Positions 53,095 to 62,042 of a stretch of DNA of 64,000 bases are shown here, piece after piece. The DNA comes from RGIG2041 sp045652745. Lineage in GTDB: Bacteria > Bacillota > Clostridia > UBA1381 > UMGS1253. Under the pieces are notes generated by a model, which saw only the letters and a program-made list of their open reading frames with translations, ran no database searches and was not told where the DNA came from. The first letter of the stretch is position 1. Each line of letters starts with the position of its first letter. A program made the position numbers and the translations under genes. The DNA lies in contig JAZRUW010000001.1 of NCBI GenBank assembly GCA_045652745.1, positions 136,488-200,487 of the forward strand. Reading direction: 5' to 3'.

Positions 53095-54537
53095 ATGGCA
53101 GACATGAATTTGACAATGCTTACAGACTTTTATGAATTTACAATGGCGAACGGTTATTTTGAGCATGGCTTTAAAGACCGTATTGCATACTTTGATATGT
53201 TTTTCAGAAAAGTGCCGGATGATGGCGGGTACGCAATCATGGTTGGTGTTGAGCAATTAATTTCCTACTTTAAGGACTTAAGATTTAACGAAGAGGATAT
53301 CGCTTATTTGAGAAGCAAAGGCGTGTTTAGTGAGGGTTTTCTCGAATACCTGAAGGATTTCAAATTCGAATGTGACGTATGGGCGATTGAAGAAGGTACA
53401 CCGATTTTTCCCGGCGAACCGATAGTGTGCGTAAAAGGACCGATTATTCAGGCCCAGTTTATTGAAACTATGATTTTGCTTACAGTCAACCATCAAAGTC
53501 TGATTGCGACAAAAGCGAACCGTATTGTACGCGCTGCACGCGGGCGCGCTGTTATGGAATTTGGCTCCAGACGCGCACAGGGATACCATGCGGCAATCAT
53601 GGGCGCACGTGCGGCGTATATTGCCGGTTGTTGCGGCACGGCGTGCGCAATTGCGGAACGCGATTACGGTGTACCTGCGCTTGGTACTATGGCGCACAGC
53701 TGGGTGCAGTTGTTCGATACGGAGTATGATGCGTTTAAGGCTTATGCACAAACCTATCCGGAGAGTTGTACGCTGTTAGTTGATACGTACAATGTGCTCA
53801 AAAGTGGTGTGCCTAATGCCATTAAAGTATTTAATGAGGTCCTTGTACCTATGGGCTACAGACCAAAAGGTGTACGTATTGACAATGGTGACATCACATA
53901 CCTTTCTAAAAAAGTTCGGAAAATGCTCGATGACGCCGGTTTTGAAGATTGCGGAATTGTTGTATCCAATTCCTTGGACGAATACATCATCCGCGATACT
54001 TTAACGCAAGGCGCGCAAATTGACTCTTTCGGTGTAGGCGAACGCTTGATTACTTCTCGTTCTGAACCTGTATTCGGCGGCGTTTATAAGATCGTGGCGG
54101 TGGAAGATAAAGACGGCAATCCGATACCGAAGATTAAGTTGAGCGAAAATGTAGCAAAGATTACCACGCCATGCTTTAAACAAGTTTACAGATTGTTTTC
54201 TAAAGAAACGGGAAAATCAATTGCCGATGTGCTTACGCTTCACGATGAGACAATCGACGATACGAAGCCATATGAGATTTTCGATCCAGAGCACGCATGG
54301 AAACGTAAAACCATTGAGAATTTTGAAGCAAAACCTCTGCTTACGCAAATCTTTAAAGCGGGCGAGTGTGTATATGAAAGTAAGCCGCTCAATGAAATTA
54401 AAGCTTACTGCAGCGAGCAGGTCGATGCTTTGTGGGATGAAGTGAAGCGTTTTGAAAATCCGCACAAATACTACGTTGACCTTTCACAATCCCTGTGGGA
54501 TATTAAACAGGAATTGCTTAAGAAATATTCCAAGTAA
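53095..54537 (+). CDS. pncB: Nicotinate phosphoribosyltransferase
   Basis: Joins nicotinate to phosphoribosyl pyrophosphate in NAD salvage (Preiss-Handler route). The N-terminal MLTDFYEFTMANGYF block (residues 8-22) is diagnostic, as are EFGSRRAQG near 161-169, GTMAHSWVQLF near 200-210 and VRIDNGDI near 260-267. The 480-residue length is normal. AGGGGGAG precedes the ATG, and the gene begins 13 bases after pcrA. Confidence 0.95.
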   Translation: MADMNLTMLTDFYEFTMANGYFEHGFKDRIAYFDMFFRKVPDDGGYAIMVGVEQLISYFKDLRFNEEDIAYLRSKGVFSEGFLEYLKDFKFECDVWAIEEGTPIFPGEPIVCVKGPIIQAQFIETMILLTVNHQSLIATKANRIVRAARGRAVMEFGSRRAQGYHAAIMGARAAYIAGCCGTACAIAERDYGVPALGTMAHSWVQLFDTEYDAFKAYAQTYPESCTLLVDTYNVLKSGVPNAIKVFNEVLVPMGYRPKGVRIDNGDITYLSKKVRKMLDDAGFEDCGIVVSNSLDEYIIRDTLTQGAQIDSFGVGERLITSRSEPVFGGVYKIVAVEDKDGNPIPKIKLSENVAKITTPCFKQVYRLFSKETGKSIADVLTLHDETIDDTKPYEIFDPEHAWKRKTIENFEAKPLLTQIFKAGECVYESKPLNEIKAYCSEQVDALWDEVKRFENPHKYYVDLSQSLWDIKQELLKKYSK

Positions 54538-54553
54538 GGTCGGAGGTGCTTTG

Positions 54554-55264
54554 ATGGCAATTTATGCAATATCTGATTTGCATTTGCCGCTTGGTGTAGA
54601 TAAGCCGATGGATGTCTTCGGTAAATCTTGGGAGAACTATGTATATCGGTTGGAAGAAAACTGGCGGTGTGTCGTGCGAGATGAAGATTGCGTAGTGCTT
54701 CCGGGAGATTTTTGTTGGGCTATTAATCTGGAAGAAGCAAAGAAAGATTTCGATTTTCTTAACAGTTTGCCCGGTATAAAAGTGCTGCTGAAGGGCAATC
54801 ATGATTATTGGTGGGACACATTGGCAAAAGTGGAAAAATTTACCCAAGAACATCAATATACAAACATGCATTTTATTCAGAATAATTTTTTTCTGTATAA
54901 GAATTATGCGATTTGCGGAACAAGGTTTTGGCAAAGTCCCGCTTTTGAAAGTTTGAGCGCGCAGGATATAAAAATTTATCAGCGCGAATTGGGCAGGGTA
55001 GAACTTTCGCTTAAAAGCGCACGCGATGCAAATGCAAAAGAAATTTTGTTTTTTTCACATTATCCTCCGATTTCCGGCGGGATAGTTGATGAGAATTTTG
55101 CACAATTAATGAAAAACTATTGCGTCCAAGATGTATATTACGGACATCTTCACAGTGTCAGCGCAAATTTTGAACGCAATCAACGAGTGGACGGTATCTG
55201 TTATCACTTAATTTCATGTAATTGTATTGGTTTTAATCCGATTTTGGTTCGAAATGACGAATGA
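54554..55264 (+). CDS. Calcineurin-like metallophosphoesterase
   Basis: A 236-residue cytoplasmic phosphoesterase with the canonical motifs SDLHLPLG (residues 6-13), LPGDFCW (about 51-57), LKGNHDYWW (about 77-85), FFSHYPP near 164-170 and YGHLHS near 196-201. The substrate is unknown. ATG 54554 follows GGAGGTG at six bases and gives the expected N-terminus; the frame is open further upstream but overlaps the end of pncB. Last gene of the metF-led run. Confidence 0.9.
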   Translation: MAIYAISDLHLPLGVDKPMDVFGKSWENYVYRLEENWRCVVRDEDCVVLPGDFCWAINLEEAKKDFDFLNSLPGIKVLLKGNHDYWWDTLAKVEKFTQEHQYTNMHFIQNNFFLYKNYAICGTRFWQSPAFESLSAQDIKIYQRELGRVELSLKSARDANAKEILFFSHYPPISGGIVDENFAQLMKNYCVQDVYYGHLHSVSANFERNQRVDGICYHLISCNCIGFNPILVRNDE

Positions 55265-55296
55265 ATAAAAAAATTGGGACAATTTCACAAAAACAC

Positions 55297-55324
55297 TTGC
55301 AAATTTTTATACATATGTTATAAT
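55297..55324 (+). promoter_or_regulatory. Promoter of tig-clpP-clpX
   Basis: TTGCAA (55297-55302), a 16-base spacer and TATAAT (55319-55324), with a leader of about 70 bases. I see no CtsR heptad repeat. The leader holds an inverted repeat, TTTGACGA (55352-55359) and TCGTCAAA (55376-55383), that ends three bases before the GGAGG site. Confidence 0.65.
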
Positions 55325-55399
55325 ATGTTATTGTCTGCAAGTTTGAAAATTTTTGACGAGCATTTTGCAGATTATTCGTCAAATTGGAGGAAGTAAAGA

Positions 55400-56857
55400 A
55401 TGAGTGTAAAGGTAGAAACAAATGAGAAAAACATCGTAACCCTTGAGTTTGAGGTTTCGGCTGAAGCTTTTGAAGCGGCTATGCAGAAAGCATACATAAA
55501 GAATGTTAAAAGCTTCAATATTCCCGGCTTCAGAAAGGGCAAAGCGCCGAGAAAGATTATCGAGAAGATGTATTCGCCGGCAGTGTTTTATGATGATGCC
55601 ATTAACTTTGTTTTCCCGGAAGCATACGAAAACGCAATTCAGGAAGCCGGCATTGAGCCTGTAGACCGTCCTGAAGTTGATATTAAGCAATTCCCGGAGG
55701 AAGGCAAGAATTTAATTTTAACCGCGAAGGTAACCGTTAAACCGGAAGTAACACTTGGCAAACTCGACAAGATTGCTGTTGAAGTTCCGTCTTATCCAGT
55801 TGCAAAGAAAGATGTCGACGCAGAACTGGAAAACATGCGCAAGCAGAACGCACGTATTATTCCGGTAGAGGATCGTGCAAGCCAACTTGGCGATACTGTA
55901 GTTATTGATTACGAAGGTTTCTGTGACGGGGTAGCATTTGACGGCGGTAAAGCCGAGGGTCATAGTTTAAAGCTTGGTTCCGGTCAGTTTATTCCGGGCT
56001 TTGAAGATCAGCTCGTAGGCAAGAACGCCGGCGAAGATACAGAAGTAAATGTAACTTTCCCGACAGAGTATCACGCAGAAAATCTTGCGGGCAAAGCAGC
56101 AACATTCAAGGTGAAGGTACACGAAATCAAGGCTGAAGAACTTCCGGAACTCGATGATGAGTTTGCAAAGGACGTCAGCGAATTTGAAACCTTAAAGGAA
56201 CTTCGTGACGATATCAACAAAAAACTTAAGGATACTGCTGAAAAGCGCGCAAAGCAGGAACTTGAAAACAATGTAATTGATTTTGTAATTTCCAAGATGA
56301 AAGTTGAAATTCCGGAAGTTATGTATGAAAACAGAATTGATGACATGGTAAGAGATTTCGAGATGCGCCTTTCGTATCAGGGCATGAGTGTAGAAAAGTA
56401 TCTGCAATTCAGCGGTATGGATATGGCTACATTCAGAGCGCAGTTTAAAGAACAGGCAGAAAAACAGGTTCAGGGCATGTTAGCACTCGAAGCAGTTGCA
56501 AAACAGCAAAAGATTGAAGCTACAGATGGTGAAGTGGATGCTGAATACGCAAAACTTGCTGAACAGTACAAGATGGAAGTTGAGCAGGTTAAGATGTATG
56601 TTCAGGCTGAAGACTTGAAAAAGGATGTTGAAACCAACAAAACCATCGAGTATCTCCTGTCTTTGGTAGAAGAAAAACCGGCAGCGAAGAAGACAACAAC
56701 AAAGAAGACAACCGCAGCAAAAGAAAAGACTGCAGATGCTGAAGAAAAGGCAGAAAAACCGGCAGCGAAGAAGACAACAACCAAAAAGGCAACTACAACG
56801 ACTGCTACAAAAAAGACAACGACAGCAAAGAAAACAACAAAAAAAGACGCTGAGTAA
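55400..56857 (+). CDS. tig: Trigger factor with a Lys/Thr/Ala-rich C-terminal tail
   Basis: Ribosome-bound chaperone and prolyl isomerase. The N-terminal ribosome-binding loop GFRKGKAPR is at residues 43-51, the FKBP-type isomerase domain at about 160-245 (GDTVVIDYEGF, FIPGFEDQLVGK), and the helical substrate-binding domain at about 250-420. Residues 424-485 form an unusual low-complexity tail of Lys, Thr, Ala and Glu, encoded partly by a 30-base direct repeat. Ordinary trigger factors end near 430 residues. GGAGG is the ribosome binding site. Confidence 0.95.
   Translation: MSVKVETNEKNIVTLEFEVSAEAFEAAMQKAYIKNVKSFNIPGFRKGKAPRKIIEKMYSPAVFYDDAINFVFPEAYENAIQEAGIEPVDRPEVDIKQFPEEGKNLILTAKVTVKPEVTLGKLDKIAVEVPSYPVAKKDVDAELENMRKQNARIIPVEDRASQLGDTVVIDYEGFCDGVAFDGGKAEGHSLKLGSGQFIPGFEDQLVGKNAGEDTEVNVTFPTEYHAENLAGKAATFKVKVHEIKAEELPELDDEFAKDVSEFETLKELRDDINKKLKDTAEKRAKQELENNVIDFVISKMKVEIPEVMYENRIDDMVRDFEMRLSYQGMSVEKYLQFSGMDMATFRAQFKEQAEKQVQGMLALEAVAKQQKIEATDGEVDAEYAKLAEQYKMEVEQVKMYVQAEDLKKDVETNKTIEYLLSLVEEKPAAKKTTTKKTTAAKEKTADAEEKAEKPAAKKTTTKKATTTTATKKTTTAKKTTKKDAE
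56671..56781 (+). repeat. 30-base direct repeat inside the trigger factor tail
   Basis: The 30 bases at 56671-56700 recur identically at 56752-56781, in the same reading frame, each encoding a EKPAAKKTTT-type unit. The repeat suggests the tail grew by internal duplication and could vary in length between strains. Confidence 0.85.
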
Positions 56858-56896
56858 TATCAGCAAGCCAAATAAATGTGAATAGGAGTGATTTGT

Positions 56897-57484
56897 GTGA
56901 ATATGAGTTTAGTACCTACCGTAATTGAACAGACAAATCGTGGAGAACGTGCTTATGACATCTTTTCACGCTTGCTTAAAGAAAGAATTATTTTCTTGGG
57001 TGATGAGGTAAACGATGTAACAGCCAGCCTCGTAGTTGCACAGCTTTTATTCCTGGAGAGCGAAGATCCGGACAAGGATATTCAGTTCTACATCAACAGC
57101 CCGGGTGGCTCAATTACAGCCGGCATGGCCATCTACGATACAATGCAATACATCAAATGTGATGTTTCTACCATTTGTATCGGTATGGCAGCAAGCATGG
57201 GTGCGTTTTTGCTTGCGGCAGGCGAAAAGGGAAAGCGCTTTGCTTTGCCAAACAGTGAAATTATGATTCATCAACCGCTTGGCGGTATGCAAGGTCAGGC
57301 TACCGATATTAAAATCCATGCAGACAGAATTCTTAGAATGAAAGATAACTTAAATAAGATTCTGAGCGAACGTACTGGGCAGCCACTTGAGAAAATCCAG
57401 GCCGATACCGAGCGCGATAATTTCTTGTCGGCACAGGAAGCTAAAGAATACGGGTTAATTGATGCGGTAATCTCCAAAGCATAA
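56897..57484 (+). CDS. clpP: ATP-dependent Clp protease proteolytic subunit
   Basis: Tetradecameric serine protease chamber that works with ClpX. The catalytic triad is Ser100 (MAASMGAF), His125 (MIHQPLGG) and Asp174 (ERDNFLS). GTG 56897 lies eight bases after AGGAG and yields a 195-residue protein; ATG 56903 is two codons further on, and GTG 56888 overlaps the ribosome binding site. The gene lies about 40 bases after tig and 27 before clpX, a classic bacterial order. Confidence 0.97.
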   Translation: MNMSLVPTVIEQTNRGERAYDIFSRLLKERIIFLGDEVNDVTASLVVAQLLFLESEDPDKDIQFYINSPGGSITAGMAIYDTMQYIKCDVSTICIGMAASMGAFLLAAGEKGKRFALPNSEIMIHQPLGGMQGQATDIKIHADRILRMKDNLNKILSERTGQPLEKIQADTERDNFLSAQEAKEYGLIDAVISKA

Positions 57485-57511
57485 CAGAAGAGAGATTTAT
57501 GAGGTGATTCT

Positions 57512-58819
57512 ATGTCCAACGGTAAAACACCTACAAACACAAAGAAATTAAAATGCTCTTTCTGTGATAAAACACAAGACGAAGTTAGACGCCTGGTCGC
57601 AGGACCGGGTGTCTACATTTGTAATGAGTGTGTTGCATTATGTCAAAGCGTTTTAGACGGTGATTTCCAACAAGAAACTACATTTGACTTAGACAGCATT
57701 CCTAAGCCGAAAGAAATCAAAGAAATCCTGGATCAATACGTCATTGGCCAGGATGCGGCAAAGAAAGCGATGTCTGTTGCGGTATATAACCATTACAAAC
57801 GTTTGGGGCATAACAGCACGGAAGAGGATGTTGAAATTCAAAAGAGCAATATTTTGCTAATTGGTCCCACAGGCTCCGGCAAGACGTTCTTAGCACAGAC
57901 GCTTGCAAAAATCCTCGAAGTACCTTTTGCAATTGCAGATGCTACTTCAATTACGGAAGCAGGTTACGTCGGTGAAGACGTTGAAAACATATTGCTTCGA
58001 TTGATTCAAGCTGCAAACTACGATATCGAACTCGCTGAACGAGGCATAATCTATATCGACGAGATCGATAAAATTGCAAAAAAATCCGAAAACCCATCGA
58101 TTACCAGAGATGTAAGCGGCGAGGGTGTTCAGCAGGCACTTTTGAAAATACTGGAAGGAACAGTTGCATCTGTTCCGCCTCAGGGCGGAAGAAAACACCC
58201 ACAACAAGAGTTTATTCAGATAGATACAACGAACATACTGTTTATTTGCGGAGGTGCCTTTGACGGCATTGAAACGATTATCCATAACCGTATGGGCAAA
58301 AACTCCATGGGCTTTGGCGCCAAAGTTGAAAGCAAAAAAGGTGATGTGCTTGGTAAAGCCTTAAAGCATATTACGACACAAGATTTATTAAAGTTCGGCT
58401 TGATACCGGAATTTATTGGTCGTATGCCACTTGTTTCAACCTTGGATAACTTAGACTTAGATGCACTTGTTCAAATTTTAACCGAGCCTAGAAACGCATT
58501 AGTTAAGCAGTACAAAAAGCTTTTGGAAATGGATGACGTTGAACTGGAGTTTGATGAAGCAGCCATTCGGGCAATTGCACAAAAAGCATATGAACGTAAC
58601 ACAGGTGCGCGTGGTCTTCGTTCTATTGTTGAAGATCTTATGCTCGACATTATGTTTGAAATACCGTCTGATCATTTTGTTAAAAAGTGCATTATTCATA
58701 AAGACGTTGTAACAGAAAATGCAAAACCGGAAATGATTCGTGTGCATTGCAGAAAAGATTTACGAAAAACACTGCAATCAGCGGACAATGGGGAAGAGGA
58801 TTTAGACTCTGCAATTTGA
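57512..58819 (+). CDS. clpX: ATP-dependent Clp protease ATP-binding subunit ClpX
   Basis: AAA+ unfoldase that feeds substrates to ClpP. An N-terminal zinc-binding domain has CSFC (residues 14-17 region) and CNEC near 37-40. Walker A GPTGSGKT is at 118-125, Walker B IIYIDEIDKIAKK near 180-192, and the ClpP-contacting IGF-type loop region (SMGFGAK) near 267-273. The 435-residue length is normal. A terminator follows. Confidence 0.97.
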   Translation: MSNGKTPTNTKKLKCSFCDKTQDEVRRLVAGPGVYICNECVALCQSVLDGDFQQETTFDLDSIPKPKEIKEILDQYVIGQDAAKKAMSVAVYNHYKRLGHNSTEEDVEIQKSNILLIGPTGSGKTFLAQTLAKILEVPFAIADATSITEAGYVGEDVENILLRLIQAANYDIELAERGIIYIDEIDKIAKKSENPSITRDVSGEGVQQALLKILEGTVASVPPQGGRKHPQQEFIQIDTTNILFICGGAFDGIETIIHNRMGKNSMGFGAKVESKKGDVLGKALKHITTQDLLKFGLIPEFIGRMPLVSTLDNLDLDALVQILTEPRNALVKQYKKLLEMDDVELEFDEAAIRAIAQKAYERNTGARGLRSIVEDLMLDIMFEIPSDHFVKKCIIHKDVVTENAKPEMIRVHCRKDLRKTLQSADNGEEDLDSAI

Positions 58820-58833
58820 TTTTTTGTGTTTTT

Positions 58834-58867
58834 AGAAGCAAATCCATTTCGGATTTGCTTCTTTTTT
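58834..58867 (+). terminator. Terminator after clpX
   Basis: AGAAGCAAATCC (58834-58845) pairs with GGATTTGCTTCT (58851-58862) around a five-base loop and ends in T residues. Confidence 0.9.
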
Positions 58868-58896
58868 AATAATTATGCCTTAATTCGTCAAAAGGC

Positions 58897-58925
58897 TTGA
58901 AATTTTATCTGTTTTATTATATAAT
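58897..58925 (+). promoter_or_regulatory. Promoter of lon-engB
   Basis: TTGAAA (58897-58902), a 17-base spacer and TATAAT (58920-58925), 34 bases before lon. No CIRCE or CtsR site is visible. Confidence 0.7.
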
Positions 58926-58959
58926 AAATTGATAATTTATGAACATATGAGGTTGTAAA

Positions 58960-61398
58960 ATGACAGAAGAGTTTGAAATTTTTGAATATATAAACGAAGA
59001 TGGAATGCAAACGAAGTTTCCAACAATCGCTTTGCGTGGTATGGTTGTATTTCCGAAGGTTAGTTTAACTGTAGAAATCGGCCGTTTTAAATCGATGAAA
59101 ACGCTGAATTATGCGATGACTAAAAATATGCCGATTTTCATGGTTGCGCAAAGAAACAATATGATAGAAGACCCTTCTAAGAATGATTTGTACGAAATCG
59201 GTACATTGGTCAAGGTAGTAAATATTCAAGGTGGTTTCGGCGAAAGTGTGACCGTGACCGTAGAAGGTATTCGTCGCGCCAGATTGTTAAAATTCAGTCG
59301 TACTATCCCTTGTCTTATCAGCGAAATAGAGTTTTTGGACGAGGAAGAAGAAGGGCATGACGCAGATTTAGACGAAGTGCTTCAACGTATTTTATCAAGA
59401 GCATGCGAAGATTATTTCTCCATAACAAACCCTCGTGTATTTGAATCTTTAATTCCGCTTTTGGAAACGAAAGATATATCCATGATTACAGATGCCGTAG
59501 TGGCGCGTTTAGATGTAGAATCTGACACGAAGCAACACATTTTAGAAACGTTACCGTTGTCCGACCGTGTTACGGAACTCGTTGCATTACTGCGTAGCGA
59601 AGTTACAATTGCGGAAATCGAACAACAGTTAAACGATAAGGTTGAGGCGCAGATTCAGAAAAACCAAAAAGAATACTATTTAAGAGAACAAATTAAAGTA
59701 TTTAATGAGGAATTAGAAAATTTATGTGGCGAAGGGGAAGAAACGGGTAAACTCAAAGAACAAATCCTCTCGCTTAAGCTCAAAAAGATTTACGAAGAGC
59801 AGCTATTAAAAGAGGTTGAGCGTTTAAAGAAAACGCCACCGAATACGGCTGATTATGCGGTTTCTAAAAACTATTTAGACTATGTAGTTTCTTTGCCTTG
59901 GAACAAGACAACAAAAGAAAATTACGACATAATGCGTGCGCAAAGTATTTTAGACAGGGATCATTATGGTCTCAAGGATGTTAAAGATGCTATTTTAGAA
60001 TATTTAGCCGCAAAAAAGCTCTCAAAAGAGCAAAATGCGCCGATTCTATGTTTGGTAGGTCCTCCGGGTGTCGGCAAAACGTCCATTGTAAAATCTGTTG
60101 CTGAGGCTTTAGGGAAAAACTATCAGCGCATTTGTCTTGGTGGTATCAAAGATGAATCTGATATACGCGGACATAGAAAAACATACATTGGCGCAATGCC
60201 GGGCAGAATTATTAATGCGATTAAACTTGCAAAGAGCAATAATCCGCTTATCTTGCTTGATGAAATTGATAAACTCGGCAAAAGCATAAACGGCGATCCG
60301 TCTTCAGCGCTTTTGGAAGTTTTGGATGCGGCTCAGAATGTAGAGTTTCGTGATCATTACATTGAGGTATCATTTGATTTATCAAAAGTATTGTTTATTG
60401 CAACGGCAAACACATTAGATACAATTCCTTTGCCGCTTTTAGATCGTGTGGAAATTTTGGAGCTTGGTAGTTACACTGCGGAAGAAAAACAGCAAATCGC
60501 TAAGAATTACTTGATTCCCAAACACACCGATAAATACAGTGCTAAAAAACTTTCAGTAGATTTTAGCGATGCGGCAATTGCACATATCATTGAATATTAT
60601 ACACGCGAAGCCGGGGTGCGCGAATTAGAAAGATGCATCACCAAAATTTGCAGAAAGCTTGCAAAAGAAGCTTTGTCTAAAGCAGAACCATCACCTTTTG
60701 CGCGCACAATTGATACGACGGATATTGATAAATATCTCGGTGTAGTTAAGTATAAGACAGAGAAAGCGAACAATAAAGACGAAATCGGTATTGCACGCGG
60801 ATTGGCCTGGACATCTGTCGGAGGCGATACATTATCTGTTGAGGTCAATACAATGCCCGGCAGCGGCAAGGTTGAAATTACGGGTAAAATTGGCGAGGTT
60901 ATGAAAGAATCATCTATGGCGGCAATGAGTTTTATTCGCTCTAATGCTGATTTGTTTGGCATAGAATGCGACTTTTATAAGCGCCTGGATATTCATTGTC
61001 ATATACCCGAAGGTGCCGTCCCAAAAGACGGTCCGTCGGCGGGCATTACGATGGCGACTGCTATGATTTCGGCATTGACGGGTAGGGCGGTAAAGGCATC
61101 AGTTGCCATGACCGGTGAGATTACATTGCGTGGTCGAGTTTTACCGATTGGTGGTTTAAAAGAGAAATCTATTGCCGCATATAGAGCAGGGATCAAAACC
61201 GTACTTTATCCAAAAGAGAACGCGAGTGACATGGAAAAAATCCCTGAAATTGTAAAGGAAAATTTGAAATTTGTACCGGTTTCAACAATGGATGAAGTTC
61301 TTGAAATTGCTTTGAACAAGAAATCGGCTGCTGATTTCAGATTGAACTTGTCCGATATAACAGAAACTAAATCGAATGTAGCAGGTACAATTTGTTAA
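58960..61398 (+). CDS. lon: ATP-dependent protease Lon
   Basis: Homohexameric AAA+ protease degrading misfolded and regulatory proteins. An N-terminal LON substrate-binding domain (about 15-210) and coiled region precede the ATPase, Walker A GPPGVGKT (367-374) and LLDEIDK near 434-440. The protease domain holds the Ser693/Lys736 dyad (GPSAG and LKEKS). The 812-residue length is normal. The stop codon is followed 11 bases later by the start of engB, the usual lon-engB pairing. Confidence 0.97.
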   Translation: MTEEFEIFEYINEDGMQTKFPTIALRGMVVFPKVSLTVEIGRFKSMKTLNYAMTKNMPIFMVAQRNNMIEDPSKNDLYEIGTLVKVVNIQGGFGESVTVTVEGIRRARLLKFSRTIPCLISEIEFLDEEEEGHDADLDEVLQRILSRACEDYFSITNPRVFESLIPLLETKDISMITDAVVARLDVESDTKQHILETLPLSDRVTELVALLRSEVTIAEIEQQLNDKVEAQIQKNQKEYYLREQIKVFNEELENLCGEGEETGKLKEQILSLKLKKIYEEQLLKEVERLKKTPPNTADYAVSKNYLDYVVSLPWNKTTKENYDIMRAQSILDRDHYGLKDVKDAILEYLAAKKLSKEQNAPILCLVGPPGVGKTSIVKSVAEALGKNYQRICLGGIKDESDIRGHRKTYIGAMPGRIINAIKLAKSNNPLILLDEIDKLGKSINGDPSSALLEVLDAAQNVEFRDHYIEVSFDLSKVLFIATANTLDTIPLPLLDRVEILELGSYTAEEKQQIAKNYLIPKHTDKYSAKKLSVDFSDAAIAHIIEYYTREAGVRELERCITKICRKLAKEALSKAEPSPFARTIDTTDIDKYLGVVKYKTEKANNKDEIGIARGLAWTSVGGDTLSVEVNTMPGSGKVEITGKIGEVMKESSMAAMSFIRSNADLFGIECDFYKRLDIHCHIPEGAVPKDGPSAGITMATAMISALTGRAVKASVAMTGEITLRGRVLPIGGLKEKSIAAYRAGIKTVLYPKENASDMEKIPEIVKENLKFVPVSTMDEVLEIALNKKSAADFRLNLSDITETKSNVAGTIC

Positions 61399-61409
61399 GG
61401 AGGATGTCT

Positions 61410-61997
61410 ATGAATTTGCATAATGCTCAAATTACCGTTTCTGCAGTACACCCGAAACAATATCCTCAAACCGGCGTGCCGGAATTTGCATTCGCCGGAC
61501 GTTCGAATGTAGGGAAATCATCTCTAATCAATAAACTTTTAAACAGAAAGTCTCTTGCACGTGTGAGCTCTACGCCCGGAAAAACCGCAACGATAAATTT
61601 TTATGATATTGACGAGAAAATATTTTTAGTTGACCTTCCCGGCTATGGCTATGCTACACGTTCTAAAGAAGAAATAAAAAAATGGGGCACAATGATTGAG
61701 TCCTATTTAAACAATCGAGAGCCGTTGCATCTGGTTTTTCTCTTAGTGGACAGCAGGCATAAACCAACGGCAGATGATAAAATGATGTTAGACTGGATTC
61801 GTCATTATCAGGAAAGCGTTGTCGTAATTGCAACAAAAACGGATAAATTGTCCAAAAAAGCAATTGAAGAAAATTTGGAAATGATATATTCCGAATTAAA
61901 TCTCACAGAGGATGATGTGCTCGTTCCATTTTCTACCAAAAATGACGAGGGAAAATTTACCGTTTGGGATATTATAAATTTACTACTCGAAAAATAA
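61410..61997 (+). CDS. engB: Ribosome biogenesis GTPase EngB (YsxC/YihA)
   Basis: Essential GTPase for assembly of the 50S ribosomal subunit. G1 is GRSNVGKSS (residues 30-38), G3 DLPGYG near 77-82, G4 TKTDK near 144-148. ATG 61410 follows AAGGAGG at seven bases; in-frame ATG 61404 is closer to that site and less likely. The 195-residue length is normal. Confidence 0.96.
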   Translation: MNLHNAQITVSAVHPKQYPQTGVPEFAFAGRSNVGKSSLINKLLNRKSLARVSSTPGKTATINFYDIDEKIFLVDLPGYGYATRSKEEIKKWGTMIESYLNNREPLHLVFLLVDSRHKPTADDKMMLDWIRHYQESVVVIATKTDKLSKKAIEENLEMIYSELNLTEDDVLVPFSTKNDEGKFTVWDIINLLLEK

Positions 61998-62000
61998 TAC

Positions 62001-62028
62001 AGTTTACAAAAAAATTTTTATGTAAACT
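62001..62028 (+). repeat. Inverted repeat in the hisS leader
   Basis: AGTTTACA (62001-62008) and TGTAAACT (62021-62028) are perfect complements with a 12-base A/T-rich loop, ending two bases before the GGAGG site of hisS. There is no room for a T-box. It could be a hairpin near the ribosome binding site, or a weak terminator after engB. Confidence 0.5.
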
Positions 62029-62042
62029 TTGGAGGTTTACTT

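Noticed and set aside
55297..55399. CtsR operator before tig-clpP-clpX
   Set aside because: A single GTCAAA occurs but not the tandem heptad repeat CtsR requires.
56480..56866. Long cysteine-rich frames on the minus strand opposite tig
   Set aside because: They are mirror readings of the Lys/Thr-rich tail codons, lack ribosome binding sites and overlap a certain gene.
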